A stretch of DNA of 64,000 nt. Source: Firmicutes bacterium AM55-24TS (lineage in GTDB: Bacteria; Bacillota; Clostridia; UBA1381). The stretch lies in contig QTVU01000004.1 in NCBI GenBank assembly GCA_003460745.1, positions 61,803 through 125,802 on the forward strand, read 5' to 3'. The position numbers and the translations under genes are program-made. Positions within the stretch are counted from its first letter, which is position 1, and each line of letters opens with the position of its first letter. The notes below the pieces were generated by a model that saw only the letters and a program-made list of their open reading frames with translations, was not told where the DNA came from and searched no databases. Below, piece after piece: positions 27,453-35,656 of this stretch.

Positions 27453-29594
27453 TTACAGCTGTACTATCTGTGTATCAAATGCACTAAGTGTTACAGTCTT
27501 ATCACCTGCGTCAGTCTTAACTGTTGCAGTTTGTTCTGTATCCGCATTATTGATAACAACAAGCTGTTTGCCTTCAGGATAATAGCAGCACTCTGTATTT
27601 ACGTTATCTGTCAAATACTTTTGGTCTGTGCTTTCGCCTGCGGCAGTAAGAATAAGGTTAAGAAGTGTTCTGTTATTAACTTCGCCATGCTTAAAGCTTG
27701 ACATATAAACACCAACACCTTTACCGAACTTATGAGTTGTAACTGTCGGCATATCTCCGTCAGCCGCAAGCACCTTTGTTTCGCCGTCAACAAGATAAAC
27801 CTTGTTTTTACCTGCAAGAACCGTGCCGTCTACAACCGCACCGTTGTTTTCAACGTCAAACGAATACTTACCGTGACAAATTCTTGCACCTGTATCTTCG
27901 CTTACGCCAAGAACGTGTGACATACGGAAGAATGTATCGTAACCGTCCGTTGCAGACGGTTCGTTTACACCGATGAATGCACCGCCGTTGTTAACCCACT
28001 CTGTAAGAAGTGAAACAACCTTTTCGTCTTTCCATTGTTCTCCGCCTGACCATGCGCTTCCTGCAAATCCGGCATTAATAACAACGTCGTAATTGTCAAG
28101 TCCCTTATTCTTTAGGTCGTCAAAGCTGATGAATTCAACGTCAAACGGCATACCTGAAAGAGCCTCGATAATGTTTATAAGATCAAGTTCAGGGTGTTCG
28201 TGATAGTGACCTGCACAAGTCCATGAACGCAGACTGCCCCAGAATGTAAGAACGGCAACTCTCGGTTTTAAAACGTATGGCTTACCTGCCTTATGGAATT
28301 CCTTTATTTCTCTGAATTCATCTGCAATCTTTTCGATATAGTCGTTGAAATCAGGGAACGGCAATGTCAATGAAAGGTAACCGCCAAGACCGATTCTGTC
28401 GATAGGTGCACGAAGAAGTGCACGTCTTACGTTCTTCCAATATCCCTTTGCTTCAAGTGTAGGATTACCGCCCTCCATAAATGTAGGAGCACCGCCAAGA
28501 CCTACAGGGAACAAATATGGGTGAAGTCTGATTTCGTGAGTTTCAACTGCGTCAACGCCTGCACAAAGTCTTGCCTCAAAGCCGTTGAATACGCACTTGA
28601 TAAGGCCGTCAAAGCCGAAGTCCTTAAATCTCTTGCCCCAAGGCTCAACACCTACCCAGCTGTCATCATAGAATACATAAGCCTTTTTACCATATGTATG
28701 TACAAGGTCAACAAGCTTTTTACCGAAGTCAACAACAAAATCATTGATGAATTCCATCCAATCAAGCTTTTTCTTGTCACAAGTCATATGTGTAGCGTGA
28801 AGTTCGCCCTTATTGATGAAGTCCTCTGAAGTAAGTGCATAACCGTACTTCTTTTCAAATTCCTTTAGAGCAAGCGGAGAAACCGTAAAGTCATATGACG
28901 CCCAATCTGAGAATAAATCTCTGTTTCTCTCGTTTGAACCCCAAATCCATACGAAGTTATAGAACATTGATGTGAAACGAACAACTGTTGTTGCAGGGTG
29001 TGTTTCGCACCAGTTCTTCATCCAATCAAGCATATATTGCTGTGTTTCAGGGTATCTCGGATCAATCTGCATTAGATGTTCCTTGTCCCAATTATTTGTT
29101 GTATGATTGTACATTGAAATTTCTTCCCAAATTCTGTATGCGAGGAAGTTTACTGTGTACTTATGCCAAGGTGTTACGCCATTTACCGTAACAACGCCGT
29201 TTTCGTACGTCCAATCCTTAACTTCTTCATTTGCAGTTCTGTCGAATACCTGCCAATATGCCTTTGATTCGTCAGACTCGTTAATCTTGAACTGTTCGTT
29301 AAAGAAGTCCTTCATAAGGTCAATCTTAACACTGTTGCTTTCCGCAACAACAGGATTTGTCATAAGGAATGACTGCTGTAATTTATCTGTGTTTTGCTTT
29401 GCCCACTCGTTATGGTCACGAATAATACAAATTGTAGAATAAATTCCGTAACCCGCATTTATAATTTCAGGTGACAATTCCGTACCGTCAGAATCTCTGA
29501 TTACGTCTGCACCCCATTTTTCAGCCATTTCAAGTGTTAGCTTTTCATAACCGCTTTCACCCGGAAGTGTGAAACCGCCTTTAGTCTTACCCAT
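27453..29594 (-). CDS. GH112 beta-galactoside phosphorylase (galacto-N-biose/lacto-N-biose or galactosyl-rhamnose phosphorylase)
   Basis: This 713-residue protein begins GKTKGGFTLPGESGYEKLTL, continues WGADVIRDSDGTELS and follows the GH112 plan: a barrel with FYDDSWVGVEPWG, a middle alpha/beta domain (VINAGFAGSAWSGGEQW) and a C-terminal beta domain. The family splits Gal-beta-1,3-GlcNAc/GalNAc or Gal-beta-1,4-L-rhamnose with phosphate to galactose 1-phosphate. Sequence alone does not tell which. The surrounding galactanase, GH105 and importers suggest galactosyl-rhamnose from rhamnogalacturonan I (inference). There is no signal peptide, as expected for a cytoplasmic phosphorylase. Confidence 0.9.
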   Translation of the reverse strand: MGKTKGGFTLPGESGYEKLTLEMAEKWGADVIRDSDGTELSPEIINAGYGIYSTICIIRDHNEWAKQNTDKLQQSFLMTNPVVAESNSVKIDLMKDFFNEQFKINESDESKAYWQVFDRTANEEVKDWTYENGVVTVNGVTPWHKYTVNFLAYRIWEEISMYNHTTNNWDKEHLMQIDPRYPETQQYMLDWMKNWCETHPATTVVRFTSMFYNFVWIWGSNERNRDLFSDWASYDFTVSPLALKEFEKKYGYALTSEDFINKGELHATHMTCDKKKLDWMEFINDFVVDFGKKLVDLVHTYGKKAYVFYDDSWVGVEPWGKRFKDFGFDGLIKCVFNGFEARLCAGVDAVETHEIRLHPYLFPVGLGGAPTFMEGGNPTLEAKGYWKNVRRALLRAPIDRIGLGGYLSLTLPFPDFNDYIEKIADEFREIKEFHKAGKPYVLKPRVAVLTFWGSLRSWTCAGHYHEHPELDLINIIEALSGMPFDVEFISFDDLKNKGLDNYDVVINAGFAGSAWSGGEQWKDEKVVSLLTEWVNNGGAFIGVNEPSATDGYDTFFRMSHVLGVSEDTGARICHGKYSFDVENNGAVVDGTVLAGKNKVYLVDGETKVLAADGDMPTVTTHKFGKGVGVYMSSFKHGEVNNRTLLNLILTAAGESTDQKYLTDNVNTECCYYPEGKQLVVINNADTEQTATVKTDAGDKTVTLSAFDTQIVQL

Positions 29595-29630
29595 TTCGTT
29601 CTCTCCTTTTTGTTTTTTCTCAATATTAGA

Positions 29631-29659
29631 ATTATATCATAACGAATTGTTATTGTAAA
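29631..29659 (-). promoter_or_regulatory. promoter of the GH112 gene
   Basis: TTTACA (29654-29659), 17 bases, TATAAT (29631-29636) on the minus strand; GGAGAG ribosome site follows. Confidence 0.65.
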
Positions 29660-29660
29660 G

Positions 29661-29700
29661 AAAAAAGCGGTAATTCTTTATAAAAAAGAAACCGCTTCTT
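29661..29700 (-). terminator. terminator of the DHHW gene
   Basis: AAGCGGT...ACCGCTT stem with an A/T-rich upper part, then T-run on the minus strand, directly after the DHHW stop. Confidence 0.8.
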
Positions 29701-29702
29701 TG

Positions 29703-30887
29703 TTAATTGTACAAATTTTTAAGCAAATTGCAATAATCCGTAAAAACAGTCGTGAAAATATAATTCACAACAAGCACCTCATCAGGCGAATACTTATCCA
29801 AAACCGTCTGAAAATCGCCGTCAAAAATTCTCGGATCGACAAGAATTACATTTTTATAGCTTTCTATAAGCCATGGTGCAAGTACGTTTGTATACGAATC
29901 TTTAAGCACAACCAACGTTTTACCGTCAGGATTTTTCTCATTCGTCATTTCGACAATCGGATGGTCACTGCCGAAGAAAAAGTTATAATTCGCTTTACTT
30001 CTGTCGTACATCACACCGTTGTACGAATACATTTCGCCTTTTTCGTCGGTTGCATACATTGTTGTTTTGATATGCTTATCATAGTCAATGTCGTACCATT
30101 CAATCGTGTCGGGTTCTGTCGCCACATCTGAACTTACTCTGTCATAAAGATAACCGAGTACGCCTTGTATCTTACCTGTTTCGTAATCATCTTTATTTAC
30201 CGCTTGTCTGCCCTCTTTATTCATAAACGCACTGTAACCGTAATACGCGCCGAGTTGCGTCCAGTGGTGGTCGGTTCTGAAATATGTGTACTCATTTGAA
30301 TGTTCGGACAGCAAACCGTATGCGTCAACAGTACCCACCCTGCTGTCAAGCTTTGAATAAATACTGTCTATCGTATCCTTTTGACTGTCCTGCAAATTCT
30401 TATATATAGGTTCTTTAAATTCAAGCTGTGTCGGAATTACCATACTGAAAAGTTTTATATTTTCAGGAAGTTTTTCGGCATAGCGATTTATCGCGTCGGC
30501 ATATTCCTGCTCTGTTTTATCATTTCTTACAAACATCTCCATAATAGTGTTATCCGCAACAAGAAGAGTTTGTTTTTGAGTTGTACCCGTTCCTATATCT
30601 TTATTTGTGGAAATAATTTTACCTGTTTTCGGTACAAATCCTCTTTTTTCGTCCAACGTTTTTGAAAAATCGGTAATTTGTGAACGATAAGCGATATTAT
30701 CCCCGATAAAACTTTCAAACCCTGTTTCAAATTCACCCGAAAACACTGTTTCCTCATTTACAGGCGGAATTGTTGCCATCACTCTGTTTTCAGATTTTAT
30801 ACTTTCCTCGTCCGCCGGAAGTGCGAGTACAACGATAAAAGCTGTCAACATAAGAAGAAATGCACCGATTGTAAGCTTATTTCTCAT
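29703..30887 (-). CDS. DHHW family protein (AlgJ/AlgX-like) for polysaccharide O-acetylation
   Basis: The protein (394 residues from ATG 30887) has one N-terminal membrane helix (about 6-24) and an extracytoplasmic SGNH-like domain. It carries the DHHW motif (YFRTDHHWTQLGAYYGY) and a late VVLKDSYTNVLAPWL segment with the catalytic-type Ser. It works with the MBOAT protein encoded just upstream, taking acetyl groups passed through the membrane onto a cell-surface polysaccharide. AAAGG lies eight bases before the ATG; a GTG at 30896 is the alternative start. The two genes are 15 bases apart. Confidence 0.88.
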   Translation of the reverse strand: MRNKLTIGAFLLMLTAFIVVLALPADEESIKSENRVMATIPPVNEETVFSGEFETGFESFIGDNIAYRSQITDFSKTLDEKRGFVPKTGKIISTNKDIGTGTTQKQTLLVADNTIMEMFVRNDKTEQEYADAINRYAEKLPENIKLFSMVIPTQLEFKEPIYKNLQDSQKDTIDSIYSKLDSRVGTVDAYGLLSEHSNEYTYFRTDHHWTQLGAYYGYSAFMNKEGRQAVNKDDYETGKIQGVLGYLYDRVSSDVATEPDTIEWYDIDYDKHIKTTMYATDEKGEMYSYNGVMYDRSKANYNFFFGSDHPIVEMTNEKNPDGKTLVVLKDSYTNVLAPWLIESYKNVILVDPRIFDGDFQTVLDKYSPDEVLVVNYIFTTVFTDYCNLLKNLYN

Positions 30888-30902
30888 ATTCGTCACCTTT
30901 CC

Positions 30903-32291
30903 TTAAAATCTGAAATACAAAAACGGATTATATGTTTGTCCCACAAGCAGAACAAAGCACACTCCAAGTCCGACAATAACCAAAATCGGCTCCGATATTG
31001 CCGCAAATACCTTTGATTTTTTGCAGAAATTCTTGTGTATAATTGTCGGTATCGGAGTTGACGCTATTACGCAAACCGCAATAAGCCATGCATTCGTACA
31101 GAATGTTGACACCGCCGTCAAGTCGTACAATGCCGTACCCACACCGAACGCACTCTTTATGAATGTCCAAAGTGCGTTTAAGTCCGTAAAATAGAACAGC
31201 GCCCAACCGAGTATTACGAAGAACATAGTGTATATATAGCAGATGGGAGCGGGAATTTTTTGAAGTTTCTTTTTAAACAGTGTTTTTTCAATAAACAAAA
31301 GTACACCGTAAAACAATCCCCAAAATATAAAATTCCAGCTTGCTCCGTGCCAAAGCCCGGTTAAAAGCCATACTATGAATATATTTCGTATTGCGTGGTA
31401 TCTGTTACCGCCGAGCGGTATATAGACGTAATCTCTGAAAAATGTTGACAGTGATATGTGCCACCTTCTCCAAAATTCGGTTATACTTCTTGAAATGTAC
31501 GGATATTCAAAGTTTTCACCAAAGTGAAAACCCAACATTCTTCCCAAGCCTATCGCCATATCACTGTAACCCGAAAAATCGAAATAAATCTGAAATGTAT
31601 ACATTATTATTCCGAGCCATGATGACGCAACCGTAAGTCTTGTACTGTCAAGCACCATTGACGCAACCGCACCCGAACTGTTTGCAAGCATTACTTTTTT
31701 GCACATACCTGCGGTAAATCTTTTTACGCCGTATGCAAAATCATCAGCCGTAACACGTCTGCTGTTCAGTTCGCTCGCAACCGTACTGTACCGCACAATA
31801 GGTCCTGCGACAAGCTGCGGAAACATTGAAACGTATGCCAAAAATCCCAAAAACGATTTTTGCACTCGCGTTTTTCCTCTGTACATATCTATCGTATACG
31901 ACAGCGTTTGAAATGTGTAAAACGATATTCCGATAGGCAGTTTGAAATTCGGATTAGGGATTGACGTGTGTAAAAACGTGTTGATGTTTTCAATAAAAAA
32001 TCCCGAATATTTAAACATTGCAAGCAAGCCTAAATTTATCACAAGCGACGAAACAAGCGCAATCGTTGCACCTGCCCTCGCATAGTATTTATCAATTATA
32101 CGTCCGTTTATATAATCCACAAACGCACTGAATATCAAAAGCACTACCCATATCGGCTCACCCCACGCGTAGAAAAAAAGTGAGGCGATAATCAGTACTG
32201 TATTTTTATATGTAAGATTTTTCGATAAATTATATGCAATCAGCACTATCGGCAAAAATATGCACATAAATATTAAACTTGAAAATACCAA
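30903..32291 (-). CDS. MBOAT family O-acyltransferase (AlgI-like)
   Basis: The 462-residue protein has about eleven membrane helices, the MBOAT core WRRWHISLSTFFRDYVYIPL and the catalytic His in TGLWHGASWNF. It transfers acetyl groups across the membrane to its extracytoplasmic partner. With the DHHW gene it forms a two-gene operon under a promoter at 32328-32357. A DltB role is unlikely since no dlt genes are near. Confidence 0.93.
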   Translation of the reverse strand: MVFSSLIFMCIFLPIVLIAYNLSKNLTYKNTVLIIASLFFYAWGEPIWVVLLIFSAFVDYINGRIIDKYYARAGATIALVSSLVINLGLLAMFKYSGFFIENINTFLHTSIPNPNFKLPIGISFYTFQTLSYTIDMYRGKTRVQKSFLGFLAYVSMFPQLVAGPIVRYSTVASELNSRRVTADDFAYGVKRFTAGMCKKVMLANSSGAVASMVLDSTRLTVASSWLGIIMYTFQIYFDFSGYSDMAIGLGRMLGFHFGENFEYPYISRSITEFWRRWHISLSTFFRDYVYIPLGGNRYHAIRNIFIVWLLTGLWHGASWNFIFWGLFYGVLLFIEKTLFKKKLQKIPAPICYIYTMFFVILGWALFYFTDLNALWTFIKSAFGVGTALYDLTAVSTFCTNAWLIAVCVIASTPIPTIIHKNFCKKSKVFAAISEPILVIVGLGVCFVLLVGQTYNPFLYFRF

Positions 32292-32327
32292 AAGAACAAT
32301 CCTCCTGTTTTTTTCATTACAAAAACG

Positions 32328-32357
32328 ATTATACTACATTACCGTCGTATAAGTCAA
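32328..32357 (-). promoter_or_regulatory. promoter of the MBOAT-DHHW operon
   Basis: TTGACT (32352-32357), 18 bases, TATAAT (32328-32333) on the minus strand. Confidence 0.65.
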
Positions 32358-32382
32358 TATCGCATAATAAATTCCATACAAG

Positions 32383-32411
32383 AAAAAGCTGTCTGAAATT
32401 TATCAGACAGC
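32383..32411 (-). terminator. terminator ending element A
   Basis: GCTGTCTGA-loop-TCAGACAGC with five T after it on the minus strand. The same hairpin occurs again at 32648-32673. Confidence 0.8.
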
Positions 32412-32624
32412 CTCAGACTGTCGACAAATTGTCCGGAACGTGCAATATATTATTTTTATATTTTAAAGTTTAATTTATAGCTATAAAAAGCAACAGGCAA
32501 GCCTATCTTCGATATACGGCTTGCCTGTGCACTTTTTGCGAAAATAAACTCTAACGTACAAACGTACGCCGACGAGTTCATTTTCGCAAAATCCGAACTA
32601 TTTTCTCGACCTCTGCCAGCGTGT
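32411..32624 (-). ncRNA. element A: candidate structured RNA or RNA-like repeat, copy 1
   Basis: This 214-bp stretch matches 52455-52668 on the opposite strand at roughly nine bases in ten, with equal length. On the minus strand it can form an outer stem (GTTCGGA with TCCGGAC), an 18-bp hairpin (32534-32551 with 32574-32591), a second hairpin of 11 bp whose arms start ACAGGCAAGCC, a GTGC/GCAC stem, and a 14-base palindrome TTTATAGCTATAAA. It runs straight into a Rho-independent terminator. No ORF of note is inside. It could be a small RNA, a 3'-UTR element or a mobile repeat. Confidence 0.55.
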
Positions 32625-32646
32625 AGACACTTTTGTCTACACGCTG
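32617..32646. repeat. 13-bp perfect hairpin at the 5' border of element A
   Basis: CAGCGTGTAGACA and its complement around a 4-base loop. Only the part ACACGCTG has a counterpart at the border of element B. Confidence 0.7.
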
Positions 32647-32647
32647 A

Positions 32648-32673
32648 GGCTGTCTGAAATTTATCAGACAGCC
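32648..32673 (-). repeat. second copy of the terminator-type hairpin, next to the aldo/keto reductase stop
   Basis: GGCTGTCTGA-loop-TCAGACAGCC. The 26 bases 32649-32674 are identical to 32388-32413. Here no T-run follows on the minus strand, so it is probably no longer a working terminator by itself. Confidence 0.75.
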
Positions 32674-32680
32674 TTTATAA

Positions 32681-33789
32681 TTATTTCGCAAATATTTTTG
32701 CAATTTCGGTCATTGTGTGACTGATTTTAATACTCTGCGGACAGACTTTTTCGCATTTTTTGCATTTCTTACATTGGTCCGCACCCTTGTTAAGTTCTGC
32801 ATAAATTGCCTTTGCTCTGTCTGTACCGAGTGAAGCGGTTGCATTGTACGCCTCAAATGTTTTCGGTATGTCAAGTCCGAACGGACAAGGCATACAGTAC
32901 GCACATTTTGTACACGGTACAAGTGCCATTTTGTCAAATACCTCTTTTGTCTTTGCAAGCATATCAAGATTTTCTTCCGTCAGCATACCCACTTCCGCTT
33001 TATCCGCATAGCCTATATTTGACTGCACCTGTTCCATTGCACCCATACCGCTCAAAAGAAGTGATACTTCTTCTCTGTTCCACAAGAAATCCATTGCCCA
33101 CTCAACAGGCGTCTTTTCGTCAGACAACATTTTTGCAACCTGCGGTGACGGGTTCGCAAGTTTACCGCCCAAAAGCGGCTCCATTATAACCACGTCAAGT
33201 CCCTTTTTATGTGCATATTCAAGTCCCTCAAGACCCGCCTGATATTTTACGTTAATATAGTTAAGCTGTATCTGACAAAACTCCCAATCAGGATTTGCGT
33301 CAATAATCTTTTTAAATGTTTCAACATCATCATGGAAGGAAAAACCGATATGACGGATTTTGCCGTCGCTTTCGCCTTGTTGAGCTTATCGATAAGATTG
33401 AATTTTTCGACAACATTCTTAAATCTGTCCTTATCAAGTGCGTGCATAAGGTAAAAATCAATATAATCGGTTTGAAGTCTTTCAAGCTGTTCGTTAAGCA
33501 AACGGTCGAAATCCTCCTCACACTTCACTTCCCATGTAGGACATTTCGTAGCAATATGTATTTTATCACGATACGGCTTTAAAACTCCGCCTATAAAACT
33601 TTCACTTTTTCCGCCGTGATAAACATACGCGGTATCAAAATAGTTCACACCGTTTTCAATAGCGTATTCAAGTATTTTTGCTGATTTTTCGGCATCAATG
33701 TCTTCCGCATTTTTTGACGTTGTCGGAAATCTCATACAACCGAAGCCCAATACCGATATTTTCTCTCCCGCCATTTCTCTGTACTTCAT
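32681..33789 (-). pseudogene. aldo/keto reductase with C-terminal 4Fe-4S domain, split by a -1 frameshift
   Basis: The first frame (33789 down to 33247) gives an aldo/keto reductase barrel start (KISVLGFGCMRFPT, FDTAYVYHGGKSE, DYIDFYLMHALD) and goes wrong after LIDKLNK. The second frame resumes with ESDGKIRHIGFSFHDD and ends (ORF 33193-32681) with ferredoxin-like clusters CTKCAYCMPCP and CKKCKKCEKVC. One G added near 33375 joins them into 369 residues, the normal size of this family of NAD(P)-linked or flavin-free oxidoreductases. It may be a real pseudogene or a base missing in the sequence. A promoter lies at 33830-33858. Confidence 0.88.
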
Positions 33790-33829
33790 ATAATCTTCTC
33801 CTCTTTGTTTTTAGTTACCTTTTTCTTTT

Positions 33830-33858
33830 AGTATAATAAATTACAGTCAAATATTCAA
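33830..33858 (-). promoter_or_regulatory. promoter of the aldo/keto reductase gene
   Basis: TTGAAT (33853-33858), 17 bases, TATACT (33830-33835) on the minus strand. Confidence 0.5.
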
Positions 33859-33885
33859 GCGATATTCATAAAAACAGTGTCAGAT

Positions 33886-33914
33886 TTGACAACACTAAAA
33901 AATTTTAGTATAAT
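33886..33914 (+). promoter_or_regulatory. promoter of the stalk-domain protein
   Basis: Consensus TTGACA (33886-33891), 17 bases, TATAAT (33909-33914). Confidence 0.8.
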
Positions 33915-33966
33915 ACAGATATTTAAAAAGAACTCGAACACTTTTTATTATGAAAGGAAAATTAAA

Positions 33967-34932
33967 ATGAAAAAGATTATTTCGGCGATAATTGCCACTG
34001 CTATGATGTTTACGCTTTGCGTAACAAGTACATTTGCGGCAGAAAGTTGGCGTGAGGCGTTCGTTACACGTCTTATGAAAATTATGTCCTCAGATCCGTC
34101 ATACAATCAAGTAGTTCTTACCGATCTTGACAGAAACGGTATACCGGAGGCATTCGTTATGCGTGACGGTATGGACGGAGGTATTTCAGCCGCATTCACT
34201 ATGAAAGGCAATACAATTTCAAATATTGACGTTCCTAACAACATTATCGGTGCTTGCCTTTCAGACATCACCGTATACCAAGACGGTGGAAGATACATAT
34301 TTGTCGGTCGTGAAGTACCGCGCTATTCTTCGGTTATCAACTTCTACAAACTTATGTTTGACGGTCAGACTTTCTCAACAGAAAAAATACTTAAATCATA
34401 TGTAAGCTCATATCAAACCGTTCCTTACGTTGATATGTACGGCAACGACTTTTTGACAAACGGTTATCCGAACAGAGCAAAAATCAAGGATTTCGTTGAC
34501 AGATACGAGGGTATCAACACTCTTACCGCAACAAATTCAAATGCAAAACTATCCGTAAACGGTGTAGACGTTGAAGTATCGGGTTATTCCGTAAACGACT
34601 CAAACTATTATAAAATTCGTGATATTGCAATGGTACTTCGTACAACAAATGCACGTTTTGACGTTGCGTGGGACGAGAATTTGAGTGCTATCGCAATTTC
34701 AACGGGAGTTAAATACACAATAGTCGGCGGCGAGCTTAACAGCGACCATTCAGCCGCACTTAATGTTGACCAAAACACCGCCCCTGTTTATGTGGACGGC
34801 GAAGAAAAAGAAGTTCTTTCTTACAACATCAACGGAAATACTTATTTCAAAATCCGTGACATTGCCGATATGGTAGGCTTTGACGTTGACTGGGACGGAG
34901 ATACACAGACCGTTGTTATTCGTACAAACTAA
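33967..34932 (+). CDS. secreted protein with two copper-amine-oxidase-N-like stalk domains
   Basis: The protein (321 residues from ATG 33967) has a signal peptide (cleaved near TFA-AES). An N-terminal domain of about 150 residues follows (SYNQVVLTDLDRNGIPEAFV, a pattern also seen in other clostridial secreted proteins). Then come two stalk domains (about 185-245 and 255-321), each with a YxINxxxYxKIRDIA-type core. These modules are common on surface proteins of Clostridia, where they probably act as cell-surface or substrate-binding spacers. In-frame codons upstream overlap the promoter, so the ATG after AAAGGA is the start. It shares the stalk module with the peptidase at 15520-17493. Confidence 0.85.
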   Translation: MKKIISAIIATAMMFTLCVTSTFAAESWREAFVTRLMKIMSSDPSYNQVVLTDLDRNGIPEAFVMRDGMDGGISAAFTMKGNTISNIDVPNNIIGACLSDITVYQDGGRYIFVGREVPRYSSVINFYKLMFDGQTFSTEKILKSYVSSYQTVPYVDMYGNDFLTNGYPNRAKIKDFVDRYEGINTLTATNSNAKLSVNGVDVEVSGYSVNDSNYYKIRDIAMVLRTTNARFDVAWDENLSAIAISTGVKYTIVGGELNSDHSAALNVDQNTAPVYVDGEEKEVLSYNINGNTYFKIRDIADMVGFDVDWDGDTQTVVIRTN

Positions 34933-34947
34933 AAATTACAAAAACAT

Positions 34948-34985
34948 AAAAAAGCCGATTAATTAGATTTATTCGGCTTTTTTTA
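34948..34985 (+). terminator. terminator of the stalk-domain gene
   Basis: AAAAAGCCGA and TCGGCTTTTT around a 14-base loop with T-run. Confidence 0.85.
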
Positions 34986-35017
34986 TACCACTTTTGCGTT
35001 TTTTGTTGAATATTGCC

Positions 35018-35046
35018 TTGATTAAAGGCAGAATATATAGTATAAT
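35018..35046 (+). promoter_or_regulatory. mntP promoter with an inverted repeat over the -35 region
   Basis: TTGATT (35018-35023), 17 bases, TATAAT (35041-35046). TGCCTT-GATTA-AAGGCA (35014-35030) straddles the -35 box; the GCCTT/AAGGC core recalls MntR sites (inference). Confidence 0.6.
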
Positions 35047-35080
35047 ATAAATTCGAAGCTAAATTCTGGGGGAATACATA

Positions 35081-35623
35081 ATGTCAATTTCAGAAATAGT
35101 TCTTATCGGTATAGCACTAAGTATGGACGCTTTTGCGGTCTGTATCGCAAGTTCAATGGTCTATACGAATATGACAGGGCCAAGAAAACTTTCAATGCCG
35201 ATTATGTTCGGACTTTTTCAAGGAATAATGCCGATTTTAGGTTTCTTTCTCGGGAGTCTTTTTGCATCGTTTATTGAAAGATGGTCAGGACCGATTTCAC
35301 TGCTTATTCTCGGTATAATCGGTATTAATATGATTCGTGAGGGTCTTGCCAAAGACGAAGAGTCCGAACCGAAAAAACTCACACTTTGGATATTACTTGT
35401 TCAAGCAGTTGCAACAAGCATTGACGCATTCGCCATAGGTGTTTCGTTTGCCGCAAACAGTGCAAACATATGGCAGTCCGCACCGATTATTGCGGTAACT
35501 ACATTTGTTCTAAGTCTTATCGCAGTATTTGTCGGTACAAAAGCAGGTGAGAAACTTGGCGACAAAGCAGAAATACTCGGCGGAATTATTCTTATTATAA
35601 TAGGTATAAAATCATTATTCTAA
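35081..35623 (+). CDS. mntP: manganese efflux pump MntP
   Basis: The 180-residue protein has six membrane helices in two inverted repeats, each carrying the acidic signature: LSMDAFAV (residues 13-20) and TSIDAFAIGVSF in the second half. MntP exports Mn2+ and protects from manganese excess. Length is normal. The leader is only about 30 bases, so no yybP-ykoY manganese riboswitch fits; control by a repressor or activator is more likely. It starts after CTGGGGGA. The glycerophosphodiesterase gene follows after 33 bases. Confidence 0.92.
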   Translation: MSISEIVLIGIALSMDAFAVCIASSMVYTNMTGPRKLSMPIMFGLFQGIMPILGFFLGSLFASFIERWSGPISLLILGIIGINMIREGLAKDEESEPKKLTLWILLVQAVATSIDAFAIGVSFAANSANIWQSAPIIAVTTFVLSLIAVFVGTKAGEKLGDKAEILGGIILIIIGIKSLF

Positions 35624-35656
35624 ATAAACGAGCAGACGTGAAAGGAGGTTTTTAAT

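Noticed and set aside
32411..32624. Elements A and B as CRISPR repeats or IS ends
   Set aside because: Only two copies 20 kb apart, no regular spacers, no cas genes, no transposase reading frame, and the ends are not clean inverted repeats.
34986..35080. yybP-ykoY manganese riboswitch upstream of mntP
   Set aside because: The promoter lies about 35 bases from the start codon, leaving no space for the aptamer.
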